Positions 49,438 to 57,883 of a stretch of DNA of 64,000 bases are shown here, in pieces (positions within the stretch are counted from its first letter, which is position 1; each line of letters begins with the position of its first letter). The position numbers and the translations under genes are program-made. Source of the stretch: JANNPJ01 sp965200525 (GTDB lineage Bacteria > Actinomycetota > Actinomycetes > Actinomycetales > Kineosporiaceae); assembly GCA_965200525.1 (NCBI GenBank), contig OZ241368.1:5704001-5768000 (forward strand). The letters are read 5' to 3'. The notes beneath the pieces were generated by a model. The model searched no databases, was not told where the DNA came from, and was given only the letters and a program-made list of their open reading frames with translations.

Positions 49438-52400
49438 TCAGACGACTGAAACCGCATACCGGCCGCGGCCGGCGCTCTTCGCCTCGTACATCGCCTCGTC
49501 GGCCCGCTTCACCACGGTCGCCGGGGTGTCGGCGAACCGGGCGTGAGCGATCCCGATCGTGGCGCCGATCTGCACGGCCTGACCGAGCGCGCCATGGATG
49601 GTGATCGGCCGGTGGACCCGGCTCAGGATGTCGTCGGCCAACCGCACCGCGCCGGGCCCGTCGACCCCGGGCAGCAGGACGGCGAACTCGTCACCGCCGA
49701 GCCGGCAGACCAGGCTGCCCGGTGACTCGGCCACGCTCCGGCTGAGCCGGTGGGCCACGCTGCGCAACACGGCGTCCCCGGCGTCGTGCCCGAAGGTGTC
49801 GTTCACCGGCTTGAATCGGTCGAGGTCGATGAACAGCACGGTGTAGCCCTCGCCGTCCGGTTCACGGTCGCGATCGAGCAGCTCCAGCTGCTGGGTGAAG
49901 ACCGCCCGGTTGGCCAGCCCGGTGAGCGCGTCGTGCCGGGCCCGGAACGACAGCTCGTCCTGCAGGGCCTTGCGCTCGCCGACCTCGTGGCAGGTGAAGA
50001 CGACGCCGGCCACCTCGGGATGGTCGCGCAGGTCGCTGCCGTGCAGGTCGAACCACCGGTAACTGCCGTCATCGGCCAGCAGCCGGACGTCGTGCAGGAT
50101 GCCCCCGCCCAGGCCGCTCGCGACGTACCGGCCGAGCCGGGCCCGGTCGTCACGGTGCACCAGACCGTCGAGCGGCTGGTTCAGCCAGCGCTCCGGGGTG
50201 TGGCCGAGCAGGCGCACCACGGCCGAGCTGATGAACGTGGCGTTGCCGGCGGCCACCACGACCACGATGTCGTGGGCGTTACGCAACAGCGCCGTCAGCC
50301 GCTGCTCGCCGCGCTGCACCAGCGTCACCTGGCGCCGCCGGCTCCAGGCCAGCAGGCCGATGGAGACCGACACCACCAGCAGCAGGACGACGTCCCGCAG
50401 CCGGTCCCCGGACCGCAGGTCGCCGTAGAAGACCTTGGTCGGCTGCTGGAAGATGACCACCTTGCGGTGGGCCAGGACCGGCGTCCACACGGCGGCGGCC
50501 AGCGTGACCTGACCGGCCGGGCCCTCGACCGGCACCGCTCGGCCCACCGGCAGATCCTGGATCTGGGCGGCGGGCACCAGCGAGTGACCGATCAGAGCCG
50601 GGTCCCAGGAGTAGCTGGCCCGCCCGTCCGGTTCGACCGAGGAGAGGCCGCCGTCGCCGAACCCGAGCGATCCGAGCACCTTGAGGTCCAGCTCCCGGCT
50701 GCTGCTGCGCAGCTGCTCGGCCACGATCAGGACGGCCACGACCCGGCCCCGCCGGCTGATCGGGATCGAGGTCTCCACGTACAGCCCGTCCGGACGCCGG
50801 ATCAACGGCAGGTACCCGACGACGCCGTGCAGCGGGGCCTGCCAGAAGGCGGAGCGGGTGTCGATCGTCCGGGCCGCGTCCGAGTTGGTGGCGGTGATCA
50901 GCCGGCCGTTGCGGGACCGCAGCTCACCCTCGGAGGTACTGCCGCTGCCGTCAGCGGCCAGCACGGCCCCCATCACCAGTGAGTCGACGATCGAGCCGTC
51001 CAGCGACCAGGGTGCGTTGCTGACCGGCGCGATCTGTCGCTGAAGGTCGATCAGCGGCTTGCTGTAGTCGGCCACCCGCTCGGTCAGGGCCAGCCGCTCG
51101 GCCAACCGGTGCCGTTCCGCGGTGTGCTGGGCCTGGATCGTCTGCCAGGCCCCGACCCCGGCCACGGTCAGGATCATCAGGCAGACCAGTCCGAGCGAGA
51201 CCAGCGACCAGGCTCGTCGGCGCCAGAGCGCGCTGCCGCTGCCGGCCCGCGCGTCCACCCGGGGGCGCAGCAGGTTGAGGTCGGTGGTGCTGAGCGGCTG
51301 GGGAGCCAGGGCGGCGCGATCGTCCACGCTCGACGTCAGCGTCTCGGTGTCCGGGTCGGTTTCCGCCGGGACCACGAGCGGCATCAGGGCCGGGGTCGGT
51401 GGGTGGCCGTCGGCCATCTCCGCGGCCACCGCGACGGCCGAGCCGGCCGACCGCGGCGTGCCCACGACGTCGTGCCAGAGCACTGCCCGGCCCCGGCCCA
51501 GTTCCTTGGCCCGGTACATCGCGCCGTCGGCCGCCCGGAGCAGGGCCTCGGGATGGTCCAGGTCCGGACCGGCCATCGCGACGCCGACGCTGGCCCCGAT
51601 CCGCACGGCGGCGGATCCGATCGGCTCGGCCAGCGTCTCGACGATCCGCTCGGCGATCCGCTCGGCGGCCGGCTCGGACGCGTCGGCCAGCACGATGCCG
51701 AACTCGTCGCCGCCGAACCGGCAGACCAGGTCGCCCGGGCGAACCAGGGCCTGCAGCCGTTCGGCCACCGTGCACAGCACCTGGTCGCCGGCCTCGTGCC
51801 CGTAGCTGTCGTTGACGTGTTTGAACCGGTCCAGGTCGATGAACAGCAGGCCGGTGCGGTACGCCGCCGGACCGGTGGCCAGAGCCTCGGCCAGCCGCCG
51901 GTTGAGCATCAGCCGGTTCGGCAGACCGGTCAGCGTGTCGTGCCGGCCCTGCTCGATCAGCTTGTCCTTGAGCGACTTGCGCTCCCCGACGTTGTGACAG
52001 GTGAGCAGGACGCCACGCAGTTCCGGGTCGTCGGAGACATCGCCGGCCTCGATGTCGAACCAGTGATGGCCGCCCTCGCGATGGCGCAGGCGCACGTCCA
52101 GCAGCGGGCGGGCGCCGGCCGGATCCTGAGCCAGCCCGGCCAGCCGCTCCCGGTCCTGCGGGTGCACGAAGTCGAGCAGCGAGCCGTTCAGCCAGTCCTC
52201 GACCGCGAACCCGAGCAGGCTCGTGACGGTCGGACTGACCAGGGTCAGGGTGGAATCAGGCCGGACCACGACGATCAGGTCGCCGGTGTTGCTCAGCAGG
52301 GTGTGCAGCCGGGCCTCGCTGCGCCGGACCGCCCGGACCCGGACCAGCGAGGCTCCGCTGAGCGCGGCCGCGGCGGCGATCAGCACGGCCAGCAGCACCA

Positions 52401-53277
52401 GGTCGCGCTCGCGCTGGCGGGCCGCCAGATCGCCGAACAGCTGCGAGTTCTTCTGCCGGAAGATCGAGAAATGCCCGTCCGGGTCGTGGACGGTGAGGGT
52501 GGTGACCTGGTCTTGGCCCTGGCCGACGGTGCTCGTGACGGCCCGGCCGAGCGGGCCCCGCGAGGCCACCGCCGGATCGATCAGCCGGGTGCCGAGCAGG
52601 GCCGGGTTCCAGGACAGGATCGCCCGGCCGTCGGCGTCCAGCTCGGAGATCCCACCGCCACCGGCGCCGTTGATCGACCCGAGCTGGTGGGCGAAGGTCT
52701 GGGCCGAGGTGTCCCGGGCCAGCTGGACGACCACCAGCACGGCCCAGGGCTTGCCGAAACCGACCGGGGTCAGCGTGGCCCAGCCCGGCCTGCCCTGGTA
52801 CCGCAGAAAGCGCGACTGGCGAGGAGTGCCGGCCACCGCGTCGGTCCAGACCCGGCCGAGCTCGGTGGTCGGCACCGGGGCGCCCGCCGGGTCGCTGATC
52901 ACGCTCTTGCCGTCGATCCGGACCAGGGCGGCCACCGCCGTCGGGTCGCCGCCGGTCCCGATCCGGAACTGGGCCAGCAGCTTGGCCGCGGTGGCCGGGT
53001 CGTTCTCCGGGAAGGGGACCCGGTCGGCGGCCGTCTTGAGCAGGGTCGGGTCGAAGATGCTGACCGTGAACGTGCCCAGCCGCTGAGCCAGCCGGCCCCG
53101 CTCGTTCAGCCGTTCCTGCTCGGCCGAGTGCAGGCTGGACCGGCCGATGGCCAGCGTGGCCAGGATCATCACCAGGACGCCGAGCAGGCCGGCGGTGGCC
53201 GCTCCGCCCGGGGGACGGCGCAGCCAGGACGCCCTGCGTCCCACCTTGCTTCCCGCCCCGCCTGTGCTGGCCCCCAT
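49438..53277 (-). CDS. tandem sensor-PAS-GGDEF protein with two diguanylate cyclase modules
   Basis: A 1279-residue membrane protein built as two copies of one module. Copy 1: TM (about 28-45), extracytoplasmic sensor (47-290), TM (291-312), PAS (about 320-432), GGDEF (about 445-600) with GGDEF at 522-526. Copy 2: TM (about 690-710), sensor (712-960), TM (962-978), PAS (about 990-1100), GGDEF (about 1115-1275) with GGDEF at 1194-1198. Copy 1 keeps the RxxD inhibitory site (Arg513-Asp516, 5 residues before GGDEF); copy 2 reads SPGS there and has lost it. Both have the FIDLDRFK and YGHEAGD/FGHDAGD catalytic segments. It probably synthesises c-di-GMP. The two halves differ enough that the duplication is old. 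Confidence 0.9.
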   Translation of the reverse strand: MGASTGGAGSKVGRRASWLRRPPGGAATAGLLGVLVMILATLAIGRSSLHSAEQERLNERGRLAQRLGTFTVSIFDPTLLKTAADRVPFPENDPATAAKLLAQFRIGTGGDPTAVAALVRIDGKSVISDPAGAPVPTTELGRVWTDAVAGTPRQSRFLRYQGRPGWATLTPVGFGKPWAVLVVVQLARDTSAQTFAHQLGSINGAGGGGISELDADGRAILSWNPALLGTRLIDPAVASRGPLGRAVTSTVGQGQDQVTTLTVHDPDGHFSIFRQKNSQLFGDLAARQRERDLVLLAVLIAAAAALSGASLVRVRAVRRSEARLHTLLSNTGDLIVVVRPDSTLTLVSPTVTSLLGFAVEDWLNGSLLDFVHPQDRERLAGLAQDPAGARPLLDVRLRHREGGHHWFDIEAGDVSDDPELRGVLLTCHNVGERKSLKDKLIEQGRHDTLTGLPNRLMLNRRLAEALATGPAAYRTGLLFIDLDRFKHVNDSYGHEAGDQVLCTVAERLQALVRPGDLVCRFGGDEFGIVLADASEPAAERIAERIVETLAEPIGSAAVRIGASVGVAMAGPDLDHPEALLRAADGAMYRAKELGRGRAVLWHDVVGTPRSAGSAVAVAAEMADGHPPTPALMPLVVPAETDPDTETLTSSVDDRAALAPQPLSTTDLNLLRPRVDARAGSGSALWRRRAWSLVSLGLVCLMILTVAGVGAWQTIQAQHTAERHRLAERLALTERVADYSKPLIDLQRQIAPVSNAPWSLDGSIVDSLVMGAVLAADGSGSTSEGELRSRNGRLITATNSDAARTIDTRSAFWQAPLHGVVGYLPLIRRPDGLYVETSIPISRRGRVVAVLIVAEQLRSSSRELDLKVLGSLGFGDGGLSSVEPDGRASYSWDPALIGHSLVPAAQIQDLPVGRAVPVEGPAGQVTLAAAVWTPVLAHRKVVIFQQPTKVFYGDLRSGDRLRDVVLLLVVSVSIGLLAWSRRRQVTLVQRGEQRLTALLRNAHDIVVVVAAGNATFISSAVVRLLGHTPERWLNQPLDGLVHRDDRARLGRYVASGLGGGILHDVRLLADDGSYRWFDLHGSDLRDHPEVAGVVFTCHEVGERKALQDELSFRARHDALTGLANRAVFTQQLELLDRDREPDGEGYTVLFIDLDRFKPVNDTFGHDAGDAVLRSVAHRLSRSVAESPGSLVCRLGGDEFAVLLPGVDGPGAVRLADDILSRVHRPITIHGALGQAVQIGATIGIAHARFADTPATVVKRADEAMYEAKSAGRGRYAVSVV

Positions 53278-53410
53278 GGCCAGACCCTCGGCGTCCCCGG
53301 TGCTCGTCTTGAGCGGTTGGGTCGGGCCCGGGGCGGCGGATTGGTTCTGGCCGGGGATCGTTCGCTACGATCTGGGGGTCGGACGCGGTGAGAGCCACGT
53401 CGGGCGTCCC

Positions 53411-53485
53411 GGGCGATTAGCTCAGCGGGAGAGCACTGCCTTCACACGGCAGGGGTCACTGGTTCGATCCCAGTATCGCCCACCA
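53411..53485 (+). tRNA. tRNA-Val(CAC)
   Basis: 75-nt cloverleaf with encoded CCA: acceptor GGGCGAT/ATCGCCC, anticodon stem-loop CTGCC-TTCACAC-GGCAG with anticodon CAC, T-arm ACTGG-TTCGATC-CCAGT, discriminator A. No integrated element is seen at its 3' end. Confidence 0.97.
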
Positions 53486-53600
53486 CAAGCTCGCAGGTCA
53501 GTGAATTCTGACGGGCGCGTGCCACCCTGGCGCTCAGCCGGCCGAGGGGAATTCTGGTTCCCCCCCGTGACTCACCGGTTCGGCGCGTAGCGTCGGTCTC

Positions 53601-54281
53601 ATGAATCTGGGGTTGGACGGACGTGTCGTCCTGGTGGTCGGCGGGACCGGGCTGATCGGTGGGGCCGTCATGGAGCGCCTGCGCGAGGAGGGAGCCACCG
53701 CGATCGGCGCCTCTCGTCACGCGGACGACGGCCTCACGCTCGACGCGAGCGATCCGGACTCGGTGACGAGGGCCTTCCGGGCGGTCCTGGACGAGCAGGG
53801 CCGGCTCGATGGCCTCGTCGTCGCGGCGGCACCGAGTGCGCGGACGCTCGACTCCACGCGCCATGCGGATCCGGACCAGGTTCTCGGCGCGATCGAGGCG
53901 AAGGCGATGACCTTTCTGCGAGTGGCGAACGCGGCCCTGCCGATCATGACCGACGCCGGCTACGGGCGGATCGTCGGAGTCAGCGGTCAGAACGCTTTTG
54001 TCACCGGCAACGTCACCGGCTCGGTTCGCAATGCCGCTCTGATCATCGCGGCCAAAAATCTTGCCGACGGGGTCGCCGGATCGGGCGTCACGATCAATAC
54101 GATCAGCCCGGGCATCGTGTCCACCACCCCGGCCTCGGAGGTTCACCCGGGGCGTCCGGGGGAGTCAAGCCCTGGGCAGATCGCTGACCTGATTGCCTTC
54201 CTGCTCTCGCCTCGCGCCGGTGCGATCTCTGGTGAGTCCATCGCCATCGGTCACCGGGTCCGCGGCGTCACCCATCTGTAG
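53601..54281 (+). CDS. SDR-family oxidoreductase lacking the catalytic Tyr
   Basis: A 226-residue Rossmann protein. It starts with the cofactor motif VVGGTGLIGGAVMERL (about 12-27). The active-site segment reads SGQNAFVTGNVTGSVRNAALIIAAK, so the usual YxxxK Tyr is replaced and only the Lys remains. The C-terminal SPGIVSTTPASE and GESIAIGHRVRGV are SDR-like. This points to altered or lost reductase activity; some SDR subfamilies of this type are known but their substrates are unclear. ATG 53601 has only a weak ribosome-site candidate. It follows the tRNA-Val by 115 bp. Confidence 0.85.
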   Translation: MNLGLDGRVVLVVGGTGLIGGAVMERLREEGATAIGASRHADDGLTLDASDPDSVTRAFRAVLDEQGRLDGLVVAAAPSARTLDSTRHADPDQVLGAIEAKAMTFLRVANAALPIMTDAGYGRIVGVSGQNAFVTGNVTGSVRNAALIIAAKNLADGVAGSGVTINTISPGIVSTTPASEVHPGRPGESSPGQIADLIAFLLSPRAGAISGESIAIGHRVRGVTHL

Positions 54282-54331
54282 GTGCCGGCAAGTTCGAGGT
54301 CATCACGCCGGGTCGGGCCGGAGCGCGGGCG

Positions 54332-54830
54332 TCAGGCCGGCTGTAGATCACGGCCCAGTCGATCTTGATGTGGCCGGAGCCGGTGGGTCGCGAACCGGAT
54401 GCTGACTCCGACTGCAAGCACCCAGTGCATCGGGTAGCAGGACACCTCGGTCGTGAAGCTGCCGACGAGGGTGGAGTCGAGGTAGTACTTGACCGAGCCG
54501 GGCAGCCACTCCGTGGTGGCGGTGTGCCAGTCGGAGGCGAAGGCGACGTTCGAGGGCGCCCAGTTTTGACCGCCGTCCGGATCGGCGTAGTGCATGAAGC
54601 ACTCCATGGGTCTCGCTGTGCAGGTGGTAGTCAGCCGCGCCGCCCGACACCGGGACGTCCTTGACCGTGTTCCAGACCGCGCCACCGTTGGTGTCGGTAT
54701 GGCTGGAGTCGGTGTAGTCGGCCCATTTCGTGGCGTACGCTCCGGGCCGGCTGCCGAGGGCGACGTTGCCGGTGAAGTCCTCGGTGAAGACCTGTCGCCA
54801 GCAGGCCAGGTTGCCGACCGGCATCGCGGA
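54332..54830 (-). pseudogene. GH16-family hydrolase remnant with catalytic core deleted
   Basis: N-terminal part: PVGNLACWRQVFTEDFTGNVA and on to KDVPVSGGAADYHLHSE. Then, in another frame, the C-terminal part: MHYADPDGGQNWAPSNV, SDWHTATTEWLPGSVKYYLDSTLVG and MHWVLAVGV. In a third frame it closes with GHIKIDWAVIYSR. The middle of the GH16 fold, with the catalytic Glu-x-Asp-x-x-Glu, is absent: DYHLHSE runs directly into the late MHYADPDGGQ segment. There are at least two frameshifts. Probably a secreted beta-glucanase that was inactivated. Confidence 0.82.
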
Positions 54831-54962
54831 GAGTCCTTCACTGGATCTGCAGTCAGTGGCACGCACCAACTGATTTCCCCGTGTTGACACCGGAAAGAGG
54901 CGATCTGTTGCGGGCCGGCCGTTGCCGAGCTGGCGAGAGCAGGTCAGAGCGGCCTGGTCTGG

Positions 54963-55973
54963 TCAGACGACGGTGATGTCGGGCCAGGTGAAGGTGGCCG
55001 AGCCCCAGGTGACGCCACCGCCGAACGCGGTCAGGGCGATCCGGTCGCCGACCGCGAAGGTGTTGGCCGCCGCGGCGTCGGCCAGGGCCAGCGGGATGGA
55101 CGCGGCCGAGGTGTTGCCGACCCGGTCGATGTTCACGACGGCCTGCTCTCGCGGCAGCCGGAGCAGGTCCGCGAGGGTGTGCAGGATCCGGACGTTGGCC
55201 TGGTGGCCGACGAGCCAGTCCAGGCTGTCCAGCGGCCAGCCGGCCCGGCTGAGCGTCGTGGTGACCGATTCGGCCATCCGCTGAACCGCGGTCCTGAAGA
55301 CCACCGCGCCCTGCATCGCGAAGTAGCTGTCGGCCTCGGCCGGGGGCAGGCCGGTGGAGCGCTGCCGGGAACCGCCGGCCTCGACGATGATCAGCTCGCG
55401 CAGCCGGCCGTCGCTGCCCAGGTCGAGGGCGGAGATCGCGCCGGGCTCGTCGGGTGTGCCCGGGCGCAGCACGACCGCGCCGGCGCCGTCCCCGAAGATC
55501 ACCCCGGTGGTCCGGTCCTGGGGGTTGAGGATCGTGCTGAACGTCTCCGCGCCGATCACCAGCACCCGCTCGGCCAGACCGCCGGTGATCGCGGCGGACC
55601 CGATCCCCAGGCCGTACACAAAGCCGGAACACACCGCCGCGACGTCGAACGCGGCCACGGTGCCGAGCCCGAGTCGGCTGGCGACGTCCGGGGCGGTCGC
55701 CGGGCACGGGTGATCCGGAGTGGTGGTCGCCACGATCACCATGTCGACGTCCTCGACCCCGGCCAGCGCGGCCGACTTCAGGGCCTTGCTCCCGGCCTCC
55801 ACGGCCAGGTCGCTGGTGGCGGATCCGGGGTCGATCACGTGTCGCTGCCTGATCCCGGTGCGGGTGAAGATCCACTCGTCCGAGGTGTCCATTCGCTCGG
55901 CCAGCATGTCGTTGGTCACCACGTTCGGTGGAACGGCGGCGCCTAGCCCGGTGATCACCGCGGTGCGGGTCAT
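54963..55973 (-). CDS. fabH: beta-ketoacyl-ACP synthase III (FabH)
   Basis: Starts fatty acid or polyketide chains by condensing an acyl-CoA with malonyl-ACP. The 336-residue protein has the intact triad Cys115 (AAVCSGFVYG), His257 (VGHQANVRI) and Asn287 (RVGNTSAASIP), and the FabH start MTRTAVITGLGAAVPPNVVTN. ATG 55973 follows GGGAGAACCAG; the longer frame from 56039 is not convincing. No fabD, acpP or fabF is nearby, so this could be a second FabH tied to a specialised pathway. The LysR gene lies upstream in the same direction. Confidence 0.9.
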   Translation of the reverse strand: MTRTAVITGLGAAVPPNVVTNDMLAERMDTSDEWIFTRTGIRQRHVIDPGSATSDLAVEAGSKALKSAALAGVEDVDMVIVATTTPDHPCPATAPDVASRLGLGTVAAFDVAAVCSGFVYGLGIGSAAITGGLAERVLVIGAETFSTILNPQDRTTGVIFGDGAGAVVLRPGTPDEPGAISALDLGSDGRLRELIIVEAGGSRQRSTGLPPAEADSYFAMQGAVVFRTAVQRMAESVTTTLSRAGWPLDSLDWLVGHQANVRILHTLADLLRLPREQAVVNIDRVGNTSAASIPLALADAAAANTFAVGDRIALTAFGGGVTWGSATFTWPDITVV

Positions 55974-56132
55974 CTGGTTCTCCCGTGAGGTGGACGACGT
56001 CAGGATGGTCATCACCGTAACGGCCGGGGCCGATCGCAAGAGCAGATGAAATCATAGGTACAGCAGGAAGAATCGAAAGTGGTAGCCGACCCGGCCGGAA
56101 GACGCATCCGGCCCCGGCCGCAGCTCGGGTGG

Positions 56133-57053
56133 TCAGCTCGTGACCGGCACCCAGCCGGCCTCGCCGGCCAGTTCGGTGGCCAGTCGCTCGAACTGGTCCG
56201 CCGCCACGGTCGAGTTGCTGCTGGGCAGCACCAGCCGGACGGTGAAGCTCGGGGCCGGCGCGCTCAACGGCACCCAGCGCAGGCTCTGGCTCAGCCCGGC
56301 GGTCGCGGACAGCCCCACCAGGCCGATGCCGGCACCGGAGCGGATCGTCCGCTGGTTGGGATCGAAGTCGACCGGCCCGCGGACCAGGGTCGGCCGCCGG
56401 CCCACCGCCGCGAACATCGCCAGCACGGCGTCGTAGTGCGCGGGGTTGGCGGCCCGGTCGTGAATCAGGATCGGGACCCCGACCAGCTGCTCGACCGATA
56501 CCTCGGCCAGCCCCGCGAGCGGGTGGTTCGACGGGACCAGCGCCCCGGCCCGGTCGACCCTGATGGTTCGCGACCGCAGCCCGCTGTGCTCCTCCGGCAT
56601 CCGGGCGATCCCGGCATCGAGATTGCCGGCCAGGACCTCGTTCACCAGCCGCCCGGTCGGCATCCCGGTGGTCGTGATCTCCAGCGCCGGGTAGCGCTCG
56701 CTCATCAGTGTCACCAGTCGCGGGGCGGTCTCGTAGCCGGTGCTCGGGCTGTAACCGAGCCGGAACAGCGCCGGCCGGCCGCTGCCCGCCCGGGTTGCGG
56801 CGTCCCAAGCGAGGTCGAGGGCGGCGAGCGCCCGGGGCCCGTGCTCGACCAGGGCGCGACCGGCGTCCGTGAGCTCGACCGAGCGCGTGGTTCGGGTCAG
56901 CAACGGGGTGCCCAGGCGGCGCTCGAGCTGACGGATCTGGGCGCTCAGCGCGGACTGGGCGATCCCGAGGCGCCCGGCGGCGCGGGTGAAGTTCAGCTCT
57001 TCGGCGACGACGAGGAAATGCTGCAGCATGCGCGACTCGGGCTTCACCCGCAT
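56133..57053 (-). CDS. LysR-family transcriptional regulator
   Basis: A 306-residue regulator. The helix-turn-helix is LNFTRAAGRLGIAQSALSAQIRQLERRLGTPLL (about 21-53). The effector domain (about 95-300) includes FRLGYSPSTGYETAPRLVTLM. ATG 57053 (MRVKPESRMLQHF) is used; ATG 57029 is also possible, and a frame from 57089 adds Arg-Arg-Ser-Thr repeats from a 12-bp direct repeat (57058-57090). It is divergent from the NmrA-like/DyP-like pair with a 25-bp palindrome between the starts, so it probably regulates that pair. Confidence 0.9.
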   Translation of the reverse strand: MRVKPESRMLQHFLVVAEELNFTRAAGRLGIAQSALSAQIRQLERRLGTPLLTRTTRSVELTDAGRALVEHGPRALAALDLAWDAATRAGSGRPALFRLGYSPSTGYETAPRLVTLMSERYPALEITTTGMPTGRLVNEVLAGNLDAGIARMPEEHSGLRSRTIRVDRAGALVPSNHPLAGLAEVSVEQLVGVPILIHDRAANPAHYDAVLAMFAAVGRRPTLVRGPVDFDPNQRTIRSGAGIGLVGLSATAGLSQSLRWVPLSAPAPSFTVRLVLPSSNSTVAADQFERLATELAGEAGWVPVTS

Positions 57054-57134
57054 CGACCTCCGGGTTGACCTCCGGGTTGACCTCCGCATCGACCCCGGCG
57101 TCGAGCACCGTCTCGTGACCGCGAGGTCGAGATT

Positions 57135-57159
57135 GATGACGTCAGGCGATGACGTGATC
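57135..57159. promoter_or_regulatory. LysR operator candidate
   Basis: GATGACGTCA-GGCGA-TGACGTGATC is a 10-5-10 inverted repeat with one mismatch, between the divergent LysR and NmrA-like starts. Confidence 0.6.
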
Positions 57160-57208
57160 GCGAATCTTGCTTTCCGCTGCGCATCCTCTCGAGCCTACCG
57201 TGGTCGGC

Positions 57209-57883
57209 ATGACGATCACGGGCCGCGAGGCGTCGGTCACGCCGTCCCTGACCGTGCTGGTCGGCGGGACGGCGAACGGCCGCACCGGCGTGACGGCGAT
57301 GACCGTGAAGCTGGCTCGTGCGGCCGGTCACCAGGTGATCATGTTCGACAAACTGGACGACCCGGTGGCGGCCCGGGCCGCCGCGTCCGGGTTCGACGGT
57401 CGGCCGGTGGACGGGGTGATTCTGGTTCCGCCTCCGGGCGACGCCGAGCGCAACACCCACCAGGCGACCCGTGTTCTGATGAACGCGGCTGCGGACGTCG
57501 CCCCTGAGGCCCACCTGGTGCTGGTCACCAGCTTCATCGTCGGGCACGGCGAGGCGCACGGACTGAACCGGGTGTCGGGCACGTTGCCGGCCCGGGAGCG
57601 GGCCGAAGCGGCGCTGCGGGACGGCCCCCTGGCCTGGACGATCGTCCGGCCGACCTGGTTGACCAACGATCCACCCGGGCATCACGCGATCACCCTGACC
57701 AGCGATCCGGAGACCGACGGCATGATCGCCCGGGCCGACGTCGCCGTGACCTGTCTGGCGGCCCTGGCCGAGCCGGCCTCCAGGGGGCAGACGTTCGCTC
57801 TGTTCAACGAGCCGGGGCCGGCCCCGCGCAGCTGGCGGACGGCCTTCACCGACCTGGCCCGCGACGGCGTGGCCCAGGCATGA
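57209..57883 (+). CDS. NmrA-like NAD(P)-binding protein
   Basis: A 224-residue Rossmann-fold protein. Beta1 and the cofactor loop read LTVLVGGTANGRTGVTAM, an atypical version of the Gly-rich motif. Later segments include VDGVILVPPPGD, HLVLVTSFIVGHGE (Ser/Tyr active-site region weak) and WTIVRPTWLTNDPPG, which is typical of NmrA/SDR-a5 proteins. It ends by overlapping the start of the DyP-like gene (ATGA) and is divergent from LysR. Function may be redox sensing rather than catalysis. Confidence 0.85.
   Translation: MTITGREASVTPSLTVLVGGTANGRTGVTAMTVKLARAAGHQVIMFDKLDDPVAARAAASGFDGRPVDGVILVPPPGDAERNTHQATRVLMNAAADVAPEAHLVLVTSFIVGHGEAHGLNRVSGTLPARERAEAALRDGPLAWTIVRPTWLTNDPPGHHAITLTSDPETDGMIARADVAVTCLAALAEPASRGQTFALFNEPGPAPRSWRTAFTDLARDGVAQA

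Noticed and set aside
53411..53600. Possible integrated element at tRNA-Val(CAC)
   Set aside because: No integrase, no direct repeat of the tRNA 3' end and no change in gene type downstream.
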